Positions 46,845 to 58,970 are shown, counted from the stretch's first letter. The stretch is DNA of 64,000 nucleotides from CAHJXG01 sp965277495 (GCA_965277495.1 OZ255824.1:4402001-4466000), one strand, 5' to 3'. Program-made: numbers and translations. The notes: generated from the sequence alone by a model not told the origin.

Positions 46845-49049
46845 TTACTCGGCTGCGTCCGACTCGGACCGCTCACGGCGTCCGCCTTCGCGGCCCCCCT
46901 CACGGGCAGCGCCATCCCGGCCGCCGCCGGCCTTGCTGCCGACCTGCTCGGTGATGTCGGCGCCCGTCGCCTGGTCGACGACGCGCATCGACAGCTTGAC
47001 CTTGCCGCGGTCGTCGAAGCCGAGGACCTTGACCTTAACGGCGTCGCCCTGATTGACGACATCCGTCGTCTTGTTGACCCGGCCCTGTTGCAGCTCGCTG
47101 ATGTGCACGAGCCCATCCTTGGCGCCGAGGAAGTTCACGAACGCGCCGAAATCGGCCGTCTTCACTACCTTGCCGTTGTAGATCTGGCCGACCTCAGGCT
47201 CCGCCACGATGCCGCGGATCATGTCGATCGCCTTTTGGCTCGCCGTCTCGGTCGTGGCGGCGATCTTGATCGTGCCGTCGTCCTCAATGTCGATCTTGGC
47301 GCCACTTTGCTCCACGATGTCGCGGATCACCTTGCCGCCGGTGCCGATGACCTCGCGGATCTTCTCTTTCGGCACGGTGATAATGGTGATGCGCGGCGCA
47401 GTGGCGGCCACGTCCGACCGGGCGCCCTGGATCGCGCGCGCCATCTCGCCCAGGATATGCAGCCGTCCGTCACGCGCCTGCTCCAGCGCAACCTTCATGA
47501 TGTCAGGCGTGATCGAGGTGATCTTGATGTCCATCTGCAGGCTGGTGACGCCCTGCTCGCTGCCGGCCACCTTGAAATCCATGTCGCCGAGGTGGTCCTC
47601 GTCGCCCAGGATGTCGGACAATACGGCAAAGCCGCGGTCCTCCTTGATCAGCCCCATGGCGATGCCGGCCACCGGGCGCGTCAACGGCACCCCGGCGTCC
47701 ATCAGCGCGAGGCTGGTGCCGCATACCGTCGCCATCGACGAGCTGCCGTTGCTTTCGGTGATCTCGCTGACGACCCGCATGGTGTAGGGGAAGACATCCT
47801 TGCCAGGCAGCACCGGGCGAACGGCGCGGTAGGCGAGCTTGCCGTGGCCGATCTCGCGGCGGCCTGGGCTCCCCATGCGCCCAGCCTCTCCAACACTATA
47901 GGGAGGGAAGTTGTAGTGCAGCATGAAGTGCTCGCGGCGCTCGCCTTCGAGTGCATCGATGATCTGCTCGTCCTGGCCGGTGCCGAGCGTCGCCACGCAT
48001 AACGCCTGGGTCTCGCCGCGGGTGAACAGGCTGCTGCCGTGCGCGCGGGGCAGCACGCCGACCTCGGCGATGATCTGCCGGACGGTTTTCAGGTCGCGTC
48101 CGTCGATGCGCAGCCCGGTGTCCAGCACCGCATTGCGGACCACATCGGCTTCAAGCTTCTTGAACAACGGCTTAGCCTTGTCCGCGTCCTGTCCCTCGCT
48201 CGTGAGGGTCTCGATGGCGGCCTTCTTGGCGGCGCCGACCTTCTCCTGCCGAACCTGTTTCTGCCGCTCCTGATACGCTTCGGCGAGGCTGGCGCGCGCC
48301 AGTTCGTCGACGCGGGTGGTCAGGGCCGCAAGCTCGGGGGCCGGCTCGGCGATGGTCCACGGCTCCTTCGCGGCGTGCTCAGCCAGTTCGATGATCGCCT
48401 GGATCACCGGCTGGAAATGCGCGTGGCCAAAGGTGACGGCCCCGAGCATCACCTCCTCCGACAGCTCCTGCGCCTCGCTCTCGACCATCAGCACGCCCTC
48501 GACGGTGCCGGCGAGCACGAGGTCAAGCTTGCTGGTGGCGAGCTGCTCGGCGGTCGGGTTGAGCAGATACTCGCCATTGGCAAAGCCGACGCGGGCGGCG
48601 CCGACCGGGCCGAAGAACGGAATGCCGGACAGTGTCAACGCCGCCGAACAGCCAATCATGGCAACGACATCCGGGTCGTTCTCCATGTCGTGGCTCAGCA
48701 CGGTGGCGACGACCTGGACCTCGTTACGGAAGCCTTGCGGGAACAGCGGACGGATCGGGCGATCGATCAGGCGGCTGGTCAGCACCTCCTTTTCGGACGG
48801 ACGGCCCTCGCGCTTGAAGAATCCGCCGGGGATCTTGCCGGCCGCGAACGCCTTTTCCTGGTAGTTCACCGTCAGCGGGAAAAAGTCTTGGCCGGGCTTG
48901 GCCGAGCGCACGCCGACGGCGGTGCATAGTACTATAGTGTCGCCGTAGCGGGCCAGTACCGCGCCATCGGCTTGCCGGGCGATCTTGCCGGTCTCCAGGA
49001 TCAGCTTGCGGCCGCCCCAGTCAAGTTCCTTGCGAAAGTAATTGAACAT
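46845..49049 (-). CDS. pnp: Polynucleotide phosphorylase
   Basis: 734 residues. 3'-to-5' phosphorolytic exoribonuclease of the degradosome. Two RNase PH-like domains (first beginning RKLILETGKIARQADGAVLA; second with LFTRGETQALCVATLGT), a KH domain (REVIGTGGKVIRDIVEQSGA) and an S1 domain (GQIYNGKVVKTADFGAFVNF) are all present, followed by a charged Gly/Arg/Glu tail. Last gene of the rimP-to-pnp series, 231 bases after rpsO. Confidence 0.97.
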   Translation of the reverse strand: MFNYFRKELDWGGRKLILETGKIARQADGAVLARYGDTIVLCTAVGVRSAKPGQDFFPLTVNYQEKAFAAGKIPGGFFKREGRPSEKEVLTSRLIDRPIRPLFPQGFRNEVQVVATVLSHDMENDPDVVAMIGCSAALTLSGIPFFGPVGAARVGFANGEYLLNPTAEQLATSKLDLVLAGTVEGVLMVESEAQELSEEVMLGAVTFGHAHFQPVIQAIIELAEHAAKEPWTIAEPAPELAALTTRVDELARASLAEAYQERQKQVRQEKVGAAKKAAIETLTSEGQDADKAKPLFKKLEADVVRNAVLDTGLRIDGRDLKTVRQIIAEVGVLPRAHGSSLFTRGETQALCVATLGTGQDEQIIDALEGERREHFMLHYNFPPYSVGEAGRMGSPGRREIGHGKLAYRAVRPVLPGKDVFPYTMRVVSEITESNGSSSMATVCGTSLALMDAGVPLTRPVAGIAMGLIKEDRGFAVLSDILGDEDHLGDMDFKVAGSEQGVTSLQMDIKITSITPDIMKVALEQARDGRLHILGEMARAIQGARSDVAATAPRITIITVPKEKIREVIGTGGKVIRDIVEQSGAKIDIEDDGTIKIAATTETASQKAIDMIRGIVAEPEVGQIYNGKVVKTADFGAFVNFLGAKDGLVHISELQQGRVNKTTDVVNQGDAVKVKVLGFDDRGKVKLSMRVVDQATGADITEQVGSKAGGGRDGAAREGGREGGRRERSESDAAE

Positions 49050-49249
49050 GGATTTCGTGTCCTCAATGCGCGGGACCGGCGACGAGTTGACGATGCCTGG
49101 GTCCGGTGGACCGGCGACTCGGGCGACATGGGAGCGGACTGCCAGCGGTGCAGCCGCGGCGGGCCATAAACGCAGCCCGCGGATTCCATGTGGCCGGAGG
49201 CGCCGTCGCGGACGGGTTCGGCTGCTCGTGCCGCATCGCGCGGCGGTCG

Positions 49250-49272
49250 CCCGGCGCCACCATAGCGCCGGG
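49250..49272 (-). terminator. Hairpin between rpsO and pnp
   Basis: On the minus strand CCCGGCGC (49272-49265) pairs perfectly with GCGCCGGG (49257-49250) around a seven-base loop, starting 8 bases after the rpsO stop. No U-run follows. In E. coli the rpsO-pnp spacer holds a terminator and an RNase III-cleaved hairpin for pnp autocontrol; this element is in the matching position. Its role here is inferred. Confidence 0.45.
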
Positions 49273-49280
49273 ATAGCGTT

Positions 49281-49550
49281 CTAGCGGCGCAGGCCGAGCC
49301 GTCCGATCAGCGCCTGGTAACGGGCGTTGTCCTTCTTGCTGAGATAGTCCAGCAGGCGGCGACGGCGGCCAACCAGCATCAGCAGCCCGCGGCGGCTGTG
49401 GAAATCCTTGGAATGGGTTTTGAGATGCTCGGTCAGGTTCACGATGCGCTCGGTCGCCAGCGCAACTTGGACCTCGGGACTGCCGGTATCGGCGGCGCCG
49501 GTGGCGTATTCGGCAACGAGCGTCGTGCGACGCTCCGCGGTAATCGACAT
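49281..49550 (-). CDS. rpsO: 30S ribosomal protein S15
   Basis: 89 residues, the standard length. MSITAERRTTLVAEYATGA, then DTGSPEVQVALATERIVNLTEHLKTHSKDFHSRRGLLMLVG and RRRLLDYL are typical. It binds the central domain of 16S rRNA. The frame is open upstream to 49619, inside the truB end; the ATG at 49550 is canonical. It is 23 bases after truB. Confidence 0.97.
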   Translation of the reverse strand: MSITAERRTTLVAEYATGAADTGSPEVQVALATERIVNLTEHLKTHSKDFHSRRGLLMLVGRRRRLLDYLSKKDNARYQALIGRLGLRR

Positions 49551-49573
49551 CGGATGTGCTCCGTGAGGGGGGG

Positions 49574-50494
49574 TTACAGAAGGCGTTCCGGTTTCAGCCA
49601 GCCATCGCTCAGCCGGCACAAACCGATCACGCGCGTCCCCGCCATGGCACGGGCCAACCCGCCATTGGGGTTGGCCGTCTGTGGAATGCGGCCCATCAAG
49701 TCAACCAGGTTGATCGCCTGGCCATTTGATAGGCCGAAGACCTCGCTTTCAGTCAAGGCCAGCGCCGGGATGTCGGCCAGCGCGGTCGCGACCGGAAGCA
49801 ACAGGTCCGGGGAAGCCGGCGCGTTGTCCGCCTGCACAACGCATTTGTCCAGCGAAATCGCCTGCGCCGCCGTGAATGGCCCAACACGCAGCCGTCGCAG
49901 CGCGGCGACATGGCCCAGCGCGCTGCACGCCTGCGCCAGGTCGCGGGCCAGGCTGCGCATATACACGCCCTTGCCCGATTGCACCTCGAACACGGCTGTG
50001 TCGGCGTCGGTGCGCTCGACCAGGGTGAAGCGGTCCACGCGCGCCGGGCGGGGTTCCAAAACCGGCGCTCGGCCCTCGCGCGCCATGTCGTAGGCGCGCT
50101 CGCCGGCGACTTTTATGGCGGAATAGGCCGGGGGGACCTGCATGATGTCGCCGATGAAGGCCGGCAGGGCAGCGTTGATCTGCGCATCCGTCGGCCGGGC
50201 GTCAGAGGTGGCGATGCTCTGGCCGTCCGAGTCGTCGGTGTCGCGCGCATCGCCCAGGCGCAGCGTGAACCGATACAGCTTGGTGCCGTCCATGACATAG
50301 GGCACGGTCTTGGTCGCATGGCCGAACGCCACCGGCAGCACGCCCGTCGCCAGCGGATCGAGCGTGCCGCCATGCCCGGCCTTTTGCGCGTCGAAGCCAC
50401 GGCGGACGCGGTTCACCACATCCGTGCTGGTCATGCCCGGCGGCTTGTCGACAACCAGCCACCCGTTAAGCGGGCGGCCACGCTTGCGTCGCAT
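49574..50494 (-). CDS. truB: tRNA pseudouridine-55 synthase
   Basis: 306 residues. GWLVVDKPPGMTSTDVVNRVRR is followed by HGGTLDPLATGVL with catalytic D46. A C-terminal TruB/PUA-like region follows (ALTESEVFGLSNGQAINL). It makes pseudouridine 55 in the T-loop of tRNAs. It lies 26 bases after rbfA. Confidence 0.96.
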   Translation of the reverse strand: MRRKRGRPLNGWLVVDKPPGMTSTDVVNRVRRGFDAQKAGHGGTLDPLATGVLPVAFGHATKTVPYVMDGTKLYRFTLRLGDARDTDDSDGQSIATSDARPTDAQINAALPAFIGDIMQVPPAYSAIKVAGERAYDMAREGRAPVLEPRPARVDRFTLVERTDADTAVFEVQSGKGVYMRSLARDLAQACSALGHVAALRRLRVGPFTAAQAISLDKCVVQADNAPASPDLLLPVATALADIPALALTESEVFGLSNGQAINLVDLMGRIPQTANPNGGLARAMAGTRVIGLCRLSDGWLKPERLL

Positions 50495-50520
50495 TTGCAG
50501 TCCTTAAGTCTAGGCCGGGG

Positions 50521-51015
50521 CTACGGATCAATTTCCGCAGGTGGCGGCGGCACCAAATCGCGGGCCACCTCGGGCGCTCGCAGCAGGCTGTCCACGTGCA
50601 TCGCGTAGTCCAGCGTCGTGTCGGGCTGGAACGAGACCTGCGGCGCAACGCGCAGCCGCATCTCATGCGCGAGTTGCATGCGAAAATACGGCGCGGCGCG
50701 CTTCAACGCCGGCAACAGCGCGTCGATATCGCTGCGGCCCAGCCGGGCGACGAAGGCGGTCGCGTTCTTCAGGTCCGGGCTGATGCGGACCTCCGTCACC
50801 GTGATCTTGGCGTCGGCCAGGTCCGGGTCGCGAAACTCGCCGCGGAAGAACAGCGACGACAGCACGTGGCGGATTTCCTCCGACACGCGCAGTTGCCGCT
50901 GAGTTGGCGCCTTGGCAGACGGCTTGCCCCGCGGCTTGCTTGCAGCCTTGCGCTTGGCCTGCTCCGCCGTCGCGCCAGGCTTGAGCCCCGGTCTGGAAAG
51001 CGGCTGCTTGCTCAA
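50521..51015 (-). CDS. rbfA: Ribosome-binding factor A
   Basis: 164 residues if it starts at the TTG at 51015, whose TTGA overlaps the infB stop; a GTG at 51042 inside infB is the alternative and adds 9 residues. A Lys/Pro-rich leader of about 35 residues precedes RQLRVSEEIRHVLSSLFFRG, the conserved RbfA start; the KH-like fold continues with KITVTEVRISPDLKNATAFV. It matures the 5' end of 16S rRNA. Standard place between infB and truB. Confidence 0.92.
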   Translation of the reverse strand: MSKQPLSRPGLKPGATAEQAKRKAASKPRGKPSAKAPTQRQLRVSEEIRHVLSSLFFRGEFRDPDLADAKITVTEVRISPDLKNATAFVARLGRSDIDALLPALKRAAPYFRMQLAHEMRLRVAPQVSFQPDTTLDYAMHVDSLLRAPEVARDLVPPPPAEIDP

Positions 51016-53669
51016 CCCGGGACCATCTCGATCTCGAAGCACTCGACCATGTCGCCCTCGCGCAGGTCGTTATACCCGGCGAAGCTCAGCCCGCACTCGT
51101 ACCCGCGCGCCACCTCGCGCACGTCGTCCTTGAACCGCTTCAACTGGCTCAATTCACCATTGTGGATCACCACGCCCTCGCGCAGCAGCCGCACCCCGGC
51201 ACCGCGCTTCACCAGGCCCTCGGTCACCATGCAGCCGGCGACCTTGCCGGTCTTGGTGATGTCGAACACCTTGCGGACCTCGGCGTAGCCCAGGAAGTTC
51301 TCCCGCGCCTTCGGGGCGACCTTGCCCTTGACCATCTTCTCGATGTCGTCCGACACGTCGTAGATAATCGAATAATAACGGATGTCCACGCCGTCCCGCT
51401 GCGCCAGCTCGCGCGCCTGGCTGGTGGCGCGGACGTTGAAGGCGATGATCACGGCGTCGCTGGCGCGGGCCAACTGCACGTCGCTCTCGGTGATCTGCCC
51501 CACGGCCGACAGCAGCACGCGGACCTTCACCTCCTCGTGCGCGAGCTTCAGCACCGCGCCCTGGATCGCCTCGGCGCTGCCCTGCACGTCGGCCTTCACC
51601 AGGATGGCGACCTCCTTCAGCTCGCCGGCGACGGCCCGGGCCAGCATTTCCTCCAGCGTGCCGCGCGCGGCGGTGGCGCCGGCGGCCGACCGGTCCTTCA
51701 GCTTGCGCTGGCGGAACTCGCTGATCTCACGCGCCCGCGCCTCGTTCTCTACCGCGACGAACGGCTCGCCCGCGGTCGGCACGCTGCTCAGGCCCAGGAT
51801 CTCGACCGGAGTGGACGGGCCTGCGACCTTGATCTGCTTGCCTTTGTCGTCGAGCATGGCGCGCACCCGGCCCCACTCGGCGCCGGCCACCACGATGTCG
51901 CCCTGGTTCAGCGTGCCCTTTTGCACCAGGATGGTCGCCACCGGACCACGCCCGCGGTCCAGCCGGCTTTCGATGACAGACCCCTCGGCGGCGCGGTCCG
52001 GATTGGCGCGCAGGTCCAGGATTTCGGCCTGCAGCAGGATCGCCTCCTCCAGCTTGTCCAGCCCGGTCCGCTGGGTGGCCGAAACCTCCACGTCCTGCGT
52101 CTCGCCGCCCATCTCCTCGACCACCACCTCGTAGCTCAGCAATTCCTGCCGCACGCGGGACGGGTTGGCGTCGGGCTTGTCCATCTTGTTGATGGCGACG
52201 ATCAGCGGCGCATTGGCCGCCTTCGCGTGGCGGATCGCCTCGATGGTCTGCGGCATCACGCCGTCATCCGCCGCCACCACCAGCACCACGATATCCGTCA
52301 CAGATGCGCCGCGGCTGCGCATGGCGGTGAACGCCTCGTGGCCCGGCGTGTCAATGAAGGTGATGCGCGGGCCGTTCTTGTCGCCGCCGATCTTGTCCTC
52401 GTGCCCGACCAACTGCACCTGGTAGGCGCCGATGTGCTGGGTGATGCCGCCAGCCTCGCCCGCCGCCACGTCCGTGCTGCGCAGCGCGTCCAGCAGGCTG
52501 GTCTTGCCGTGGTCGACGTGGCCCATGATCGTCACCACCGGGGCGCGGTGCTGCAGCGCGGTGTCAACATCCACCTCGCCGTCGATGCCGAGCTCCACGT
52601 CGCTCTCGCTGACCCGGCGGCTGCGGTGGCCGAACTCCTCCACCACCAGCTCGGCCGTGTCGGCGTCCAGCACCTGCGTCACCGTCGCCATGACGCCCAT
52701 GCGCATCAACGACTTGATCACCTCCGGCACCCGCGCCGCCATGCGGTTCGCGAGTTCCTGCACGGTGATCGCCTCGGGCAGGATCACGTCGCGCACGACC
52801 TTGACCTGGTCGCTGCGCAGCAACTCGAGCTCGGCCTGCCGCCGCTCGCGCTCGCGCTGGCGGCGGACGGAGGCGAGGCTGCGCGACTTGTCGTCATCGC
52901 CTTCGATGGCGGCCTGCACGTCGATGCGGCCGGGGCGGCGGCGGTCGTCCACCACCTTTTTGACGACGGGCAGCGCCGGCTTGCGTCCCGGCAGCAGCGC
53001 GCCGGGGCGGCGGCGCGGCGCTTCGTCGTCCTCGCCGGGGCGCGCGGCCTTGAGGCGCAGCGTCTCGACCGGAGTGCCGGGTGCCGCTGGCGTGGCCGGG
53101 CGCGCCGGACGGCGAACCTCCTCGGCGGCCCTGGCGACCACGGGAGCTGCCGGACCGGCTGCTTCGGCAGCGACGCGGGCGGCTTCCTCGGCCTTGGCGC
53201 GGGTGGCCTCCTCGGCGGCGGCGCGGACCGCTTCCTCGGCGGCCTTGCGGGCGTCCTCCTCACGGCGGCGCGCTTCCTCGGCGGCGGAGAGGATCGAAAT
53301 CTTCTCCTGCTCGCGGTGTTCGGCGTCGCGCCGGGCCTGCTCGCGCGCCTGCTCCTGCAGCACGCGCTGGCGCACGGCGACCTCAGTCGCGGTCAACGCC
53401 CGGCCGGCCCCGGCAGGCGGACGGGCAGCGACCGGCGGCTTTGGCGGCGCGCCGGGTATCACCGGGGCAATCGGCGTGGCGGTGACGGGCAAGGGTGGCG
53501 TCAGGGTGGCGCGCTTCTTGCGCACCTCGACCTGGACGACCTTGGACCGGCCGTGGCTGAAACTCTGTCTTACCGATCCGGCATCAACGGTCCGGCCCAG
53601 CTCCAGCCGGCCCGCAGGCCGCAGAGAAAGCCGGCCCTTGGCCGCATCCTGGTCGTTGGTGTCGCTCAT
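51012..53669 (-). CDS. infB: Translation initiation factor IF-2
   Basis: 885 residues. An N-terminal charged low-complexity region rich in Ala, Glu and Arg repeats (EEARRREEDARKAAEEAVRA) is followed by the IF-2 N-domain, the GTPase (GHVDHGKTSLLDALR from about 383, DTPGHEAF, NKMD) and the beta-barrel and C2 domains binding fMet-tRNA. All G motifs are intact. It overlaps the upstream YlxR/L7Ae gene by 4 bases and rbfA at its stop. Confidence 0.97.
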   Translation of the reverse strand: MSDTNDQDAAKGRLSLRPAGRLELGRTVDAGSVRQSFSHGRSKVVQVEVRKKRATLTPPLPVTATPIAPVIPGAPPKPPVAARPPAGAGRALTATEVAVRQRVLQEQAREQARRDAEHREQEKISILSAAEEARRREEDARKAAEEAVRAAAEEATRAKAEEAARVAAEAAGPAAPVVARAAEEVRRPARPATPAAPGTPVETLRLKAARPGEDDEAPRRRPGALLPGRKPALPVVKKVVDDRRRPGRIDVQAAIEGDDDKSRSLASVRRQRERERRQAELELLRSDQVKVVRDVILPEAITVQELANRMAARVPEVIKSLMRMGVMATVTQVLDADTAELVVEEFGHRSRRVSESDVELGIDGEVDVDTALQHRAPVVTIMGHVDHGKTSLLDALRSTDVAAGEAGGITQHIGAYQVQLVGHEDKIGGDKNGPRITFIDTPGHEAFTAMRSRGASVTDIVVLVVAADDGVMPQTIEAIRHAKAANAPLIVAINKMDKPDANPSRVRQELLSYEVVVEEMGGETQDVEVSATQRTGLDKLEEAILLQAEILDLRANPDRAAEGSVIESRLDRGRGPVATILVQKGTLNQGDIVVAGAEWGRVRAMLDDKGKQIKVAGPSTPVEILGLSSVPTAGEPFVAVENEARAREISEFRQRKLKDRSAAGATAARGTLEEMLARAVAGELKEVAILVKADVQGSAEAIQGAVLKLAHEEVKVRVLLSAVGQITESDVQLARASDAVIIAFNVRATSQARELAQRDGVDIRYYSIIYDVSDDIEKMVKGKVAPKARENFLGYAEVRKVFDITKTGKVAGCMVTEGLVKRGAGVRLLREGVVIHNGELSQLKRFKDDVREVARGYECGLSFAGYNDLREGDMVECFEIEMVPG

Positions 53670-54202
53670 GCTTCCGCCCGTTCAATCAATCCGTCCTGCC
53701 CGGCGATGCCGGACAGGCGGTGTGTCTCAATACTCAGCGCCTCGGCCAACCGGCCGTGCGCGATCGCCACGTGCACCACATGGTCACGGCCGAAAACCGC
53801 GCCCAGGGCCGCCCCGGACAGCGGCGCCGCCACCGGGATGTGCTTCGCGCCGCTCAAGAAGCGCGTCCGCTCATCCCGGCTGCCGTCCGTCGCCTGGACG
53901 ATCAAGCCTGCCCGTCCGGCCAGCAGCCACTCGCGCGCCTTCTGAAATCCGCACACGGCCTGGCCCGCGCGCCGGGTTAGCCCCAAGAGCTCCGTGATCC
54001 GCCGGGCTAGGCCAGACTGTACCAATTCGACCAGATCGGCCGGCACGGTGACGGGTCCACGCGCAGCCCGGGCGAACGCGCCCCGGGTGCGAGCGGTTTC
54101 TAACACATCCCGGCGCGCGCTCAACCAGATTCCCCGGCCAGGCAGCTTTGCAACCAGGTCGGGGACCAAGTTTCGGTCCGGCGCCACGACGAAGCGGATC
54201 AT
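53666..54202 (-). CDS. YlxR (DUF448)/L7Ae-like RNA-binding protein
   Basis: 178 residues from the first ATG. YlxR domain at the N-terminus (MIRFVVAPDRNLVPDLVAKLPGRGIWLSA) joined to an L7Ae-like RNA-binding domain from about residue 68 (ITELLGLTRRAGQAVCGFQKAREWL). Both parts usually occur fused in alphaproteobacteria between nusA and infB. The conserved YlxR beginning LRRCAVTRERDYRGR is encoded in frame directly upstream of this ATG, yet no ATG, GTG or TTG lies between it and the frame's nusA overlap, so the true start is probably noncanonical (for example CTG at 54247) or set by frameshifting. Confidence 0.85.
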   Translation of the reverse strand: MIRFVVAPDRNLVPDLVAKLPGRGIWLSARRDVLETARTRGAFARAARGPVTVPADLVELVQSGLARRITELLGLTRRAGQAVCGFQKAREWLLAGRAGLIVQATDGSRDERTRFLSGAKHIPVAAPLSGAALGAVFGRDHVVHVAIAHGRLAEALSIETHRLSGIAGQDGLIERAEA

Positions 54203-54308
54203 GCGCCCACGGTAGTCCCGTTCCCGGGTTACCGCGCAGCGCCGCAGCGGACCGGTTTCCGGTTCGTCCTCGATTTCGGGCGTGAGGCCGGGGGCGGGAT
54301 TGGGGTCG

Positions 54309-55853
<1,545 letters not shown>

Positions 55854-55863
55854 GGGTGCTCTC

Positions 55864-56421
55864 CTAATTCGCCAGTTTCGGATCAACGTCGGTTTCAGGC
55901 TGGGTCGGTGTGGTGGCGGCAATCAGCGCGTCCGTCAGCAGCAGCTTAGCGCGTCGCACGTCGTTCAGCGGTAACGATACGTCGCTGCCGTCATCGAGCC
56001 GCAGCCGGGCGTGGGTTGCGTCCGCGCCCAGGATGATGCCGGTGAAACGGCGGCGGCCCTCGTGCGGCATCAGCATCTCGACCCGGGCCTGGTGCCCGGC
56101 GAAGCGCACCCAGTCCTTCAGCCGGGTCAAGGGCCGGTCGATCCCGGCCGAACTGACTTCGAGCGTCCATGCGCCGGGCAGCGGGTCCTCGACGTCCAGC
56201 ACGGCGCTCACGGCGTGGGTAATGCGCTCGCAATCGTCGACGCTGATTTGCGAGCCATCGGCGCGGTCGGCCATCACCTGCACCGTCGGACGTTCGCGGC
56301 CCAGCACGGCCACCCGCACCAGGTCGTAGCCGAGATGGATGAGCTGCGCCGTGATCATGCCGGCGATCTTGGCTTCCAGTCCGGAATGGTTCGGCTCATC
56401 GCCGGCGATTGGGCGTGCCAT
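55864..56421 (-). CDS. rimP: Ribosome maturation factor RimP
   Basis: 185 residues from the ATG at 56421. RimP assists 30S maturation. The conserved LEVSSAGIDRPLTRLKDWVRFAG and VDDCERITHAVSAVLDVED are present, with a C-terminal SH3-like domain ending in a Pro/Thr tail. The frame is open upstream to 56652 but crosses the promoter and terminator, so 56421 is preferred. First gene of the operon. Confidence 0.95.
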   Translation of the reverse strand: MARPIAGDEPNHSGLEAKIAGMITAQLIHLGYDLVRVAVLGRERPTVQVMADRADGSQISVDDCERITHAVSAVLDVEDPLPGAWTLEVSSAGIDRPLTRLKDWVRFAGHQARVEMLMPHEGRRRFTGIILGADATHARLRLDDGSDVSLPLNDVRRAKLLLTDALIAATTPTQPETDVDPKLAN

Positions 56422-56430
56422 CAAAGGGTC

Positions 56431-56463
56431 CAAAAACAAAAAAGGCGGCCCATGAAGGCCACC
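56431..56463 (-). terminator. Intrinsic terminator in the rimP leader
   Basis: On the minus strand GGTGGCC (56463-56457) and GGCCGCC (56450-56444) form a 7-bp stem with one G-U pair and a six-base loop, followed directly by TTTTTTGTTTTT. It lies between the predicted promoter and the rimP ATG, so it is placed to act as an attenuator for the operon. Confidence 0.7.
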
Positions 56464-56496
56464 CCCGAAGTCGACGGAAGTTTTTATTGTTGTTCT

Positions 56497-56525
56497 TAGA
56501 TAGTCCAGCCGCGTGCCCCATGCAA
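56497..56525 (-). promoter_or_regulatory. Sigma-70-type promoter for the rimP-nusA operon
   Basis: On the minus strand TTGCAT (56525-56520) and TATCTA (56502-56497) are separated by exactly 17 bases. Both match sigma-70 consensus at four or more positions. Transcription would start near 56490, leaving a leader of about 70 bases with the terminator inside. Confidence 0.55.
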
Positions 56526-56663
56526 GAGGCTTGAGGCGGGCCGCTATCGTAGTCACATGCTGACAGTGCTCCAGGCCCTGAGAAGGGGGGCAGAGAGTCG
56601 TGACGAGACCCTTCATGTGGGAATCAGCCGGTGACGCCGCTTCTCGCAGCATAGGAATTCGAC

Positions 56664-56905
56664 ATGTCCGACACCCTCGACCGCATGCGCAGAAACCCGG
56701 CGGCAGACTGGATCATGTAGCCGCCTGCGTCCGCCATGGCGTGCGTTGCAGCCCGCCCTCAGGCGGAGGATCGCACTATAAAGTCTCGCATCCCTCGCGG
56801 CAGGACATCCTGACCATTCCCCGCGCACGTCCGGTCAAGCCGGTGTATATCCGCAAGCTAGTAAAGTTCATCGAAGCCGTTGAAGGAGAAGCTGATGCCA
56901 GCTAA
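56664..56905 (+). pseudogene. hicA: HicA toxin gene, frameshifted
   Basis: The first 16 codons (MSDTLDRMRRNPAADW) are in one frame, which then hits a TAG at 56718-56720. The rest of a normal HicA (HVAACVRHGVRCSPPSGGGS, HYKVSHPSRQDILTIP, then KPVYIRKLVKFIEAVEGE) follows in another frame to TAA at 56903-56905. A one-base deletion near 56713 would explain it. HicA toxins are small mRNA interferases with a double-stranded-RNA-binding-like fold and a catalytic His (SHY here). hicB follows with an 11-base overlap. A sequencing error is possible. Confidence 0.75.
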
Positions 56906-57149
56906 ATCAATTAGCGGTTTGCGCGCCCATCCTGAATATTCAATCCTGATCGAGCCTCTGGCTCCTAAGGACGGTGGCGGCTACCTGGCTACTGTTCCTG
57001 ATCTTCCAGGCTGCATGTCCGATGGCGAGACGCGGGAACTGGCTGCCCGCAACGTGGGTGAGGCGATCGATGCTTGGATCGAGGAGGCCGCCGCCCTCGG
57101 CCGCTCGATTCCTGCGCCCTCACGACATTGGGTTTCGGCTCAAGGTTGA
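56895..57149 (+). CDS. hicB: HicB-family antitoxin
   Basis: 84 residues from the ATG at 56895, with AAGGAG 6-7 bases upstream; a TTG at 56880 is an alternative. The partial RNase H-like HicB fold is clear: YSILIEPLAPKDGGGYLATVPDLPGC, MSDGETRELAARNVGEAIDAWIEEA. It lacks an added C-terminal DNA-binding helix and ends shortly after the core. It would neutralise HicA; as hicA is broken, this is possibly an orphan antitoxin. Confidence 0.88.
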   Translation: MPAKSISGLRAHPEYSILIEPLAPKDGGGYLATVPDLPGCMSDGETRELAARNVGEAIDAWIEEAAALGRSIPAPSRHWVSAQG

Positions 57150-57199
57150 ACTCAGCCTGTTTTCGGACACCCATTCTTTAAACCCGAGAAGAAATCCGA

Positions 57200-57478
57200 A
57201 TGACTCCTGAAGAATTGCATGCCGCACCGGAAGCCCCCGACAAGGGTGCCGCCATCGAGGCGCTATGGTGGGCCGCGCGCGACGATTGGACCCACGCGCA
57301 CGACGCTGCGCAGGCCGGCCACGACGCTCCGGCGGCCTGGGTCCATGCCTATCTGCATCGAGTGGAGGGCGACCTGGAGAATGCCAAATATTGGTATGCC
57401 CGGGCCGGCAAGCCGGTGGCCACGACGCCGCTCGACCAAGAATGGCGAATGATCGCGGCGGCGCTGCTGAATCCTTGA
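57200..57478 (+). CDS. Conserved protein of unknown function
   Basis: 92 residues, acidic N-terminus, Trp-rich: IEALWWAARDDWTHAHDAAQ, AWVHAYLHRVEGDLENAKYW, YARAGKPVA. It reads as a conserved small protein with a TPR-like helical pair, seen in many proteobacteria without known role. Cytoplasmic, no signal. It converges with glpK, 7 bases apart. Confidence 0.75.
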   Translation: MTPEELHAAPEAPDKGAAIEALWWAARDDWTHAHDAAQAGHDAPAAWVHAYLHRVEGDLENAKYWYARAGKPVATTPLDQEWRMIAAALLNP

Positions 57479-57485
57479 ACCTCCG

Positions 57486-58964
<1,479 letters not shown>

Positions 58965-58970
58965 GGCGCG

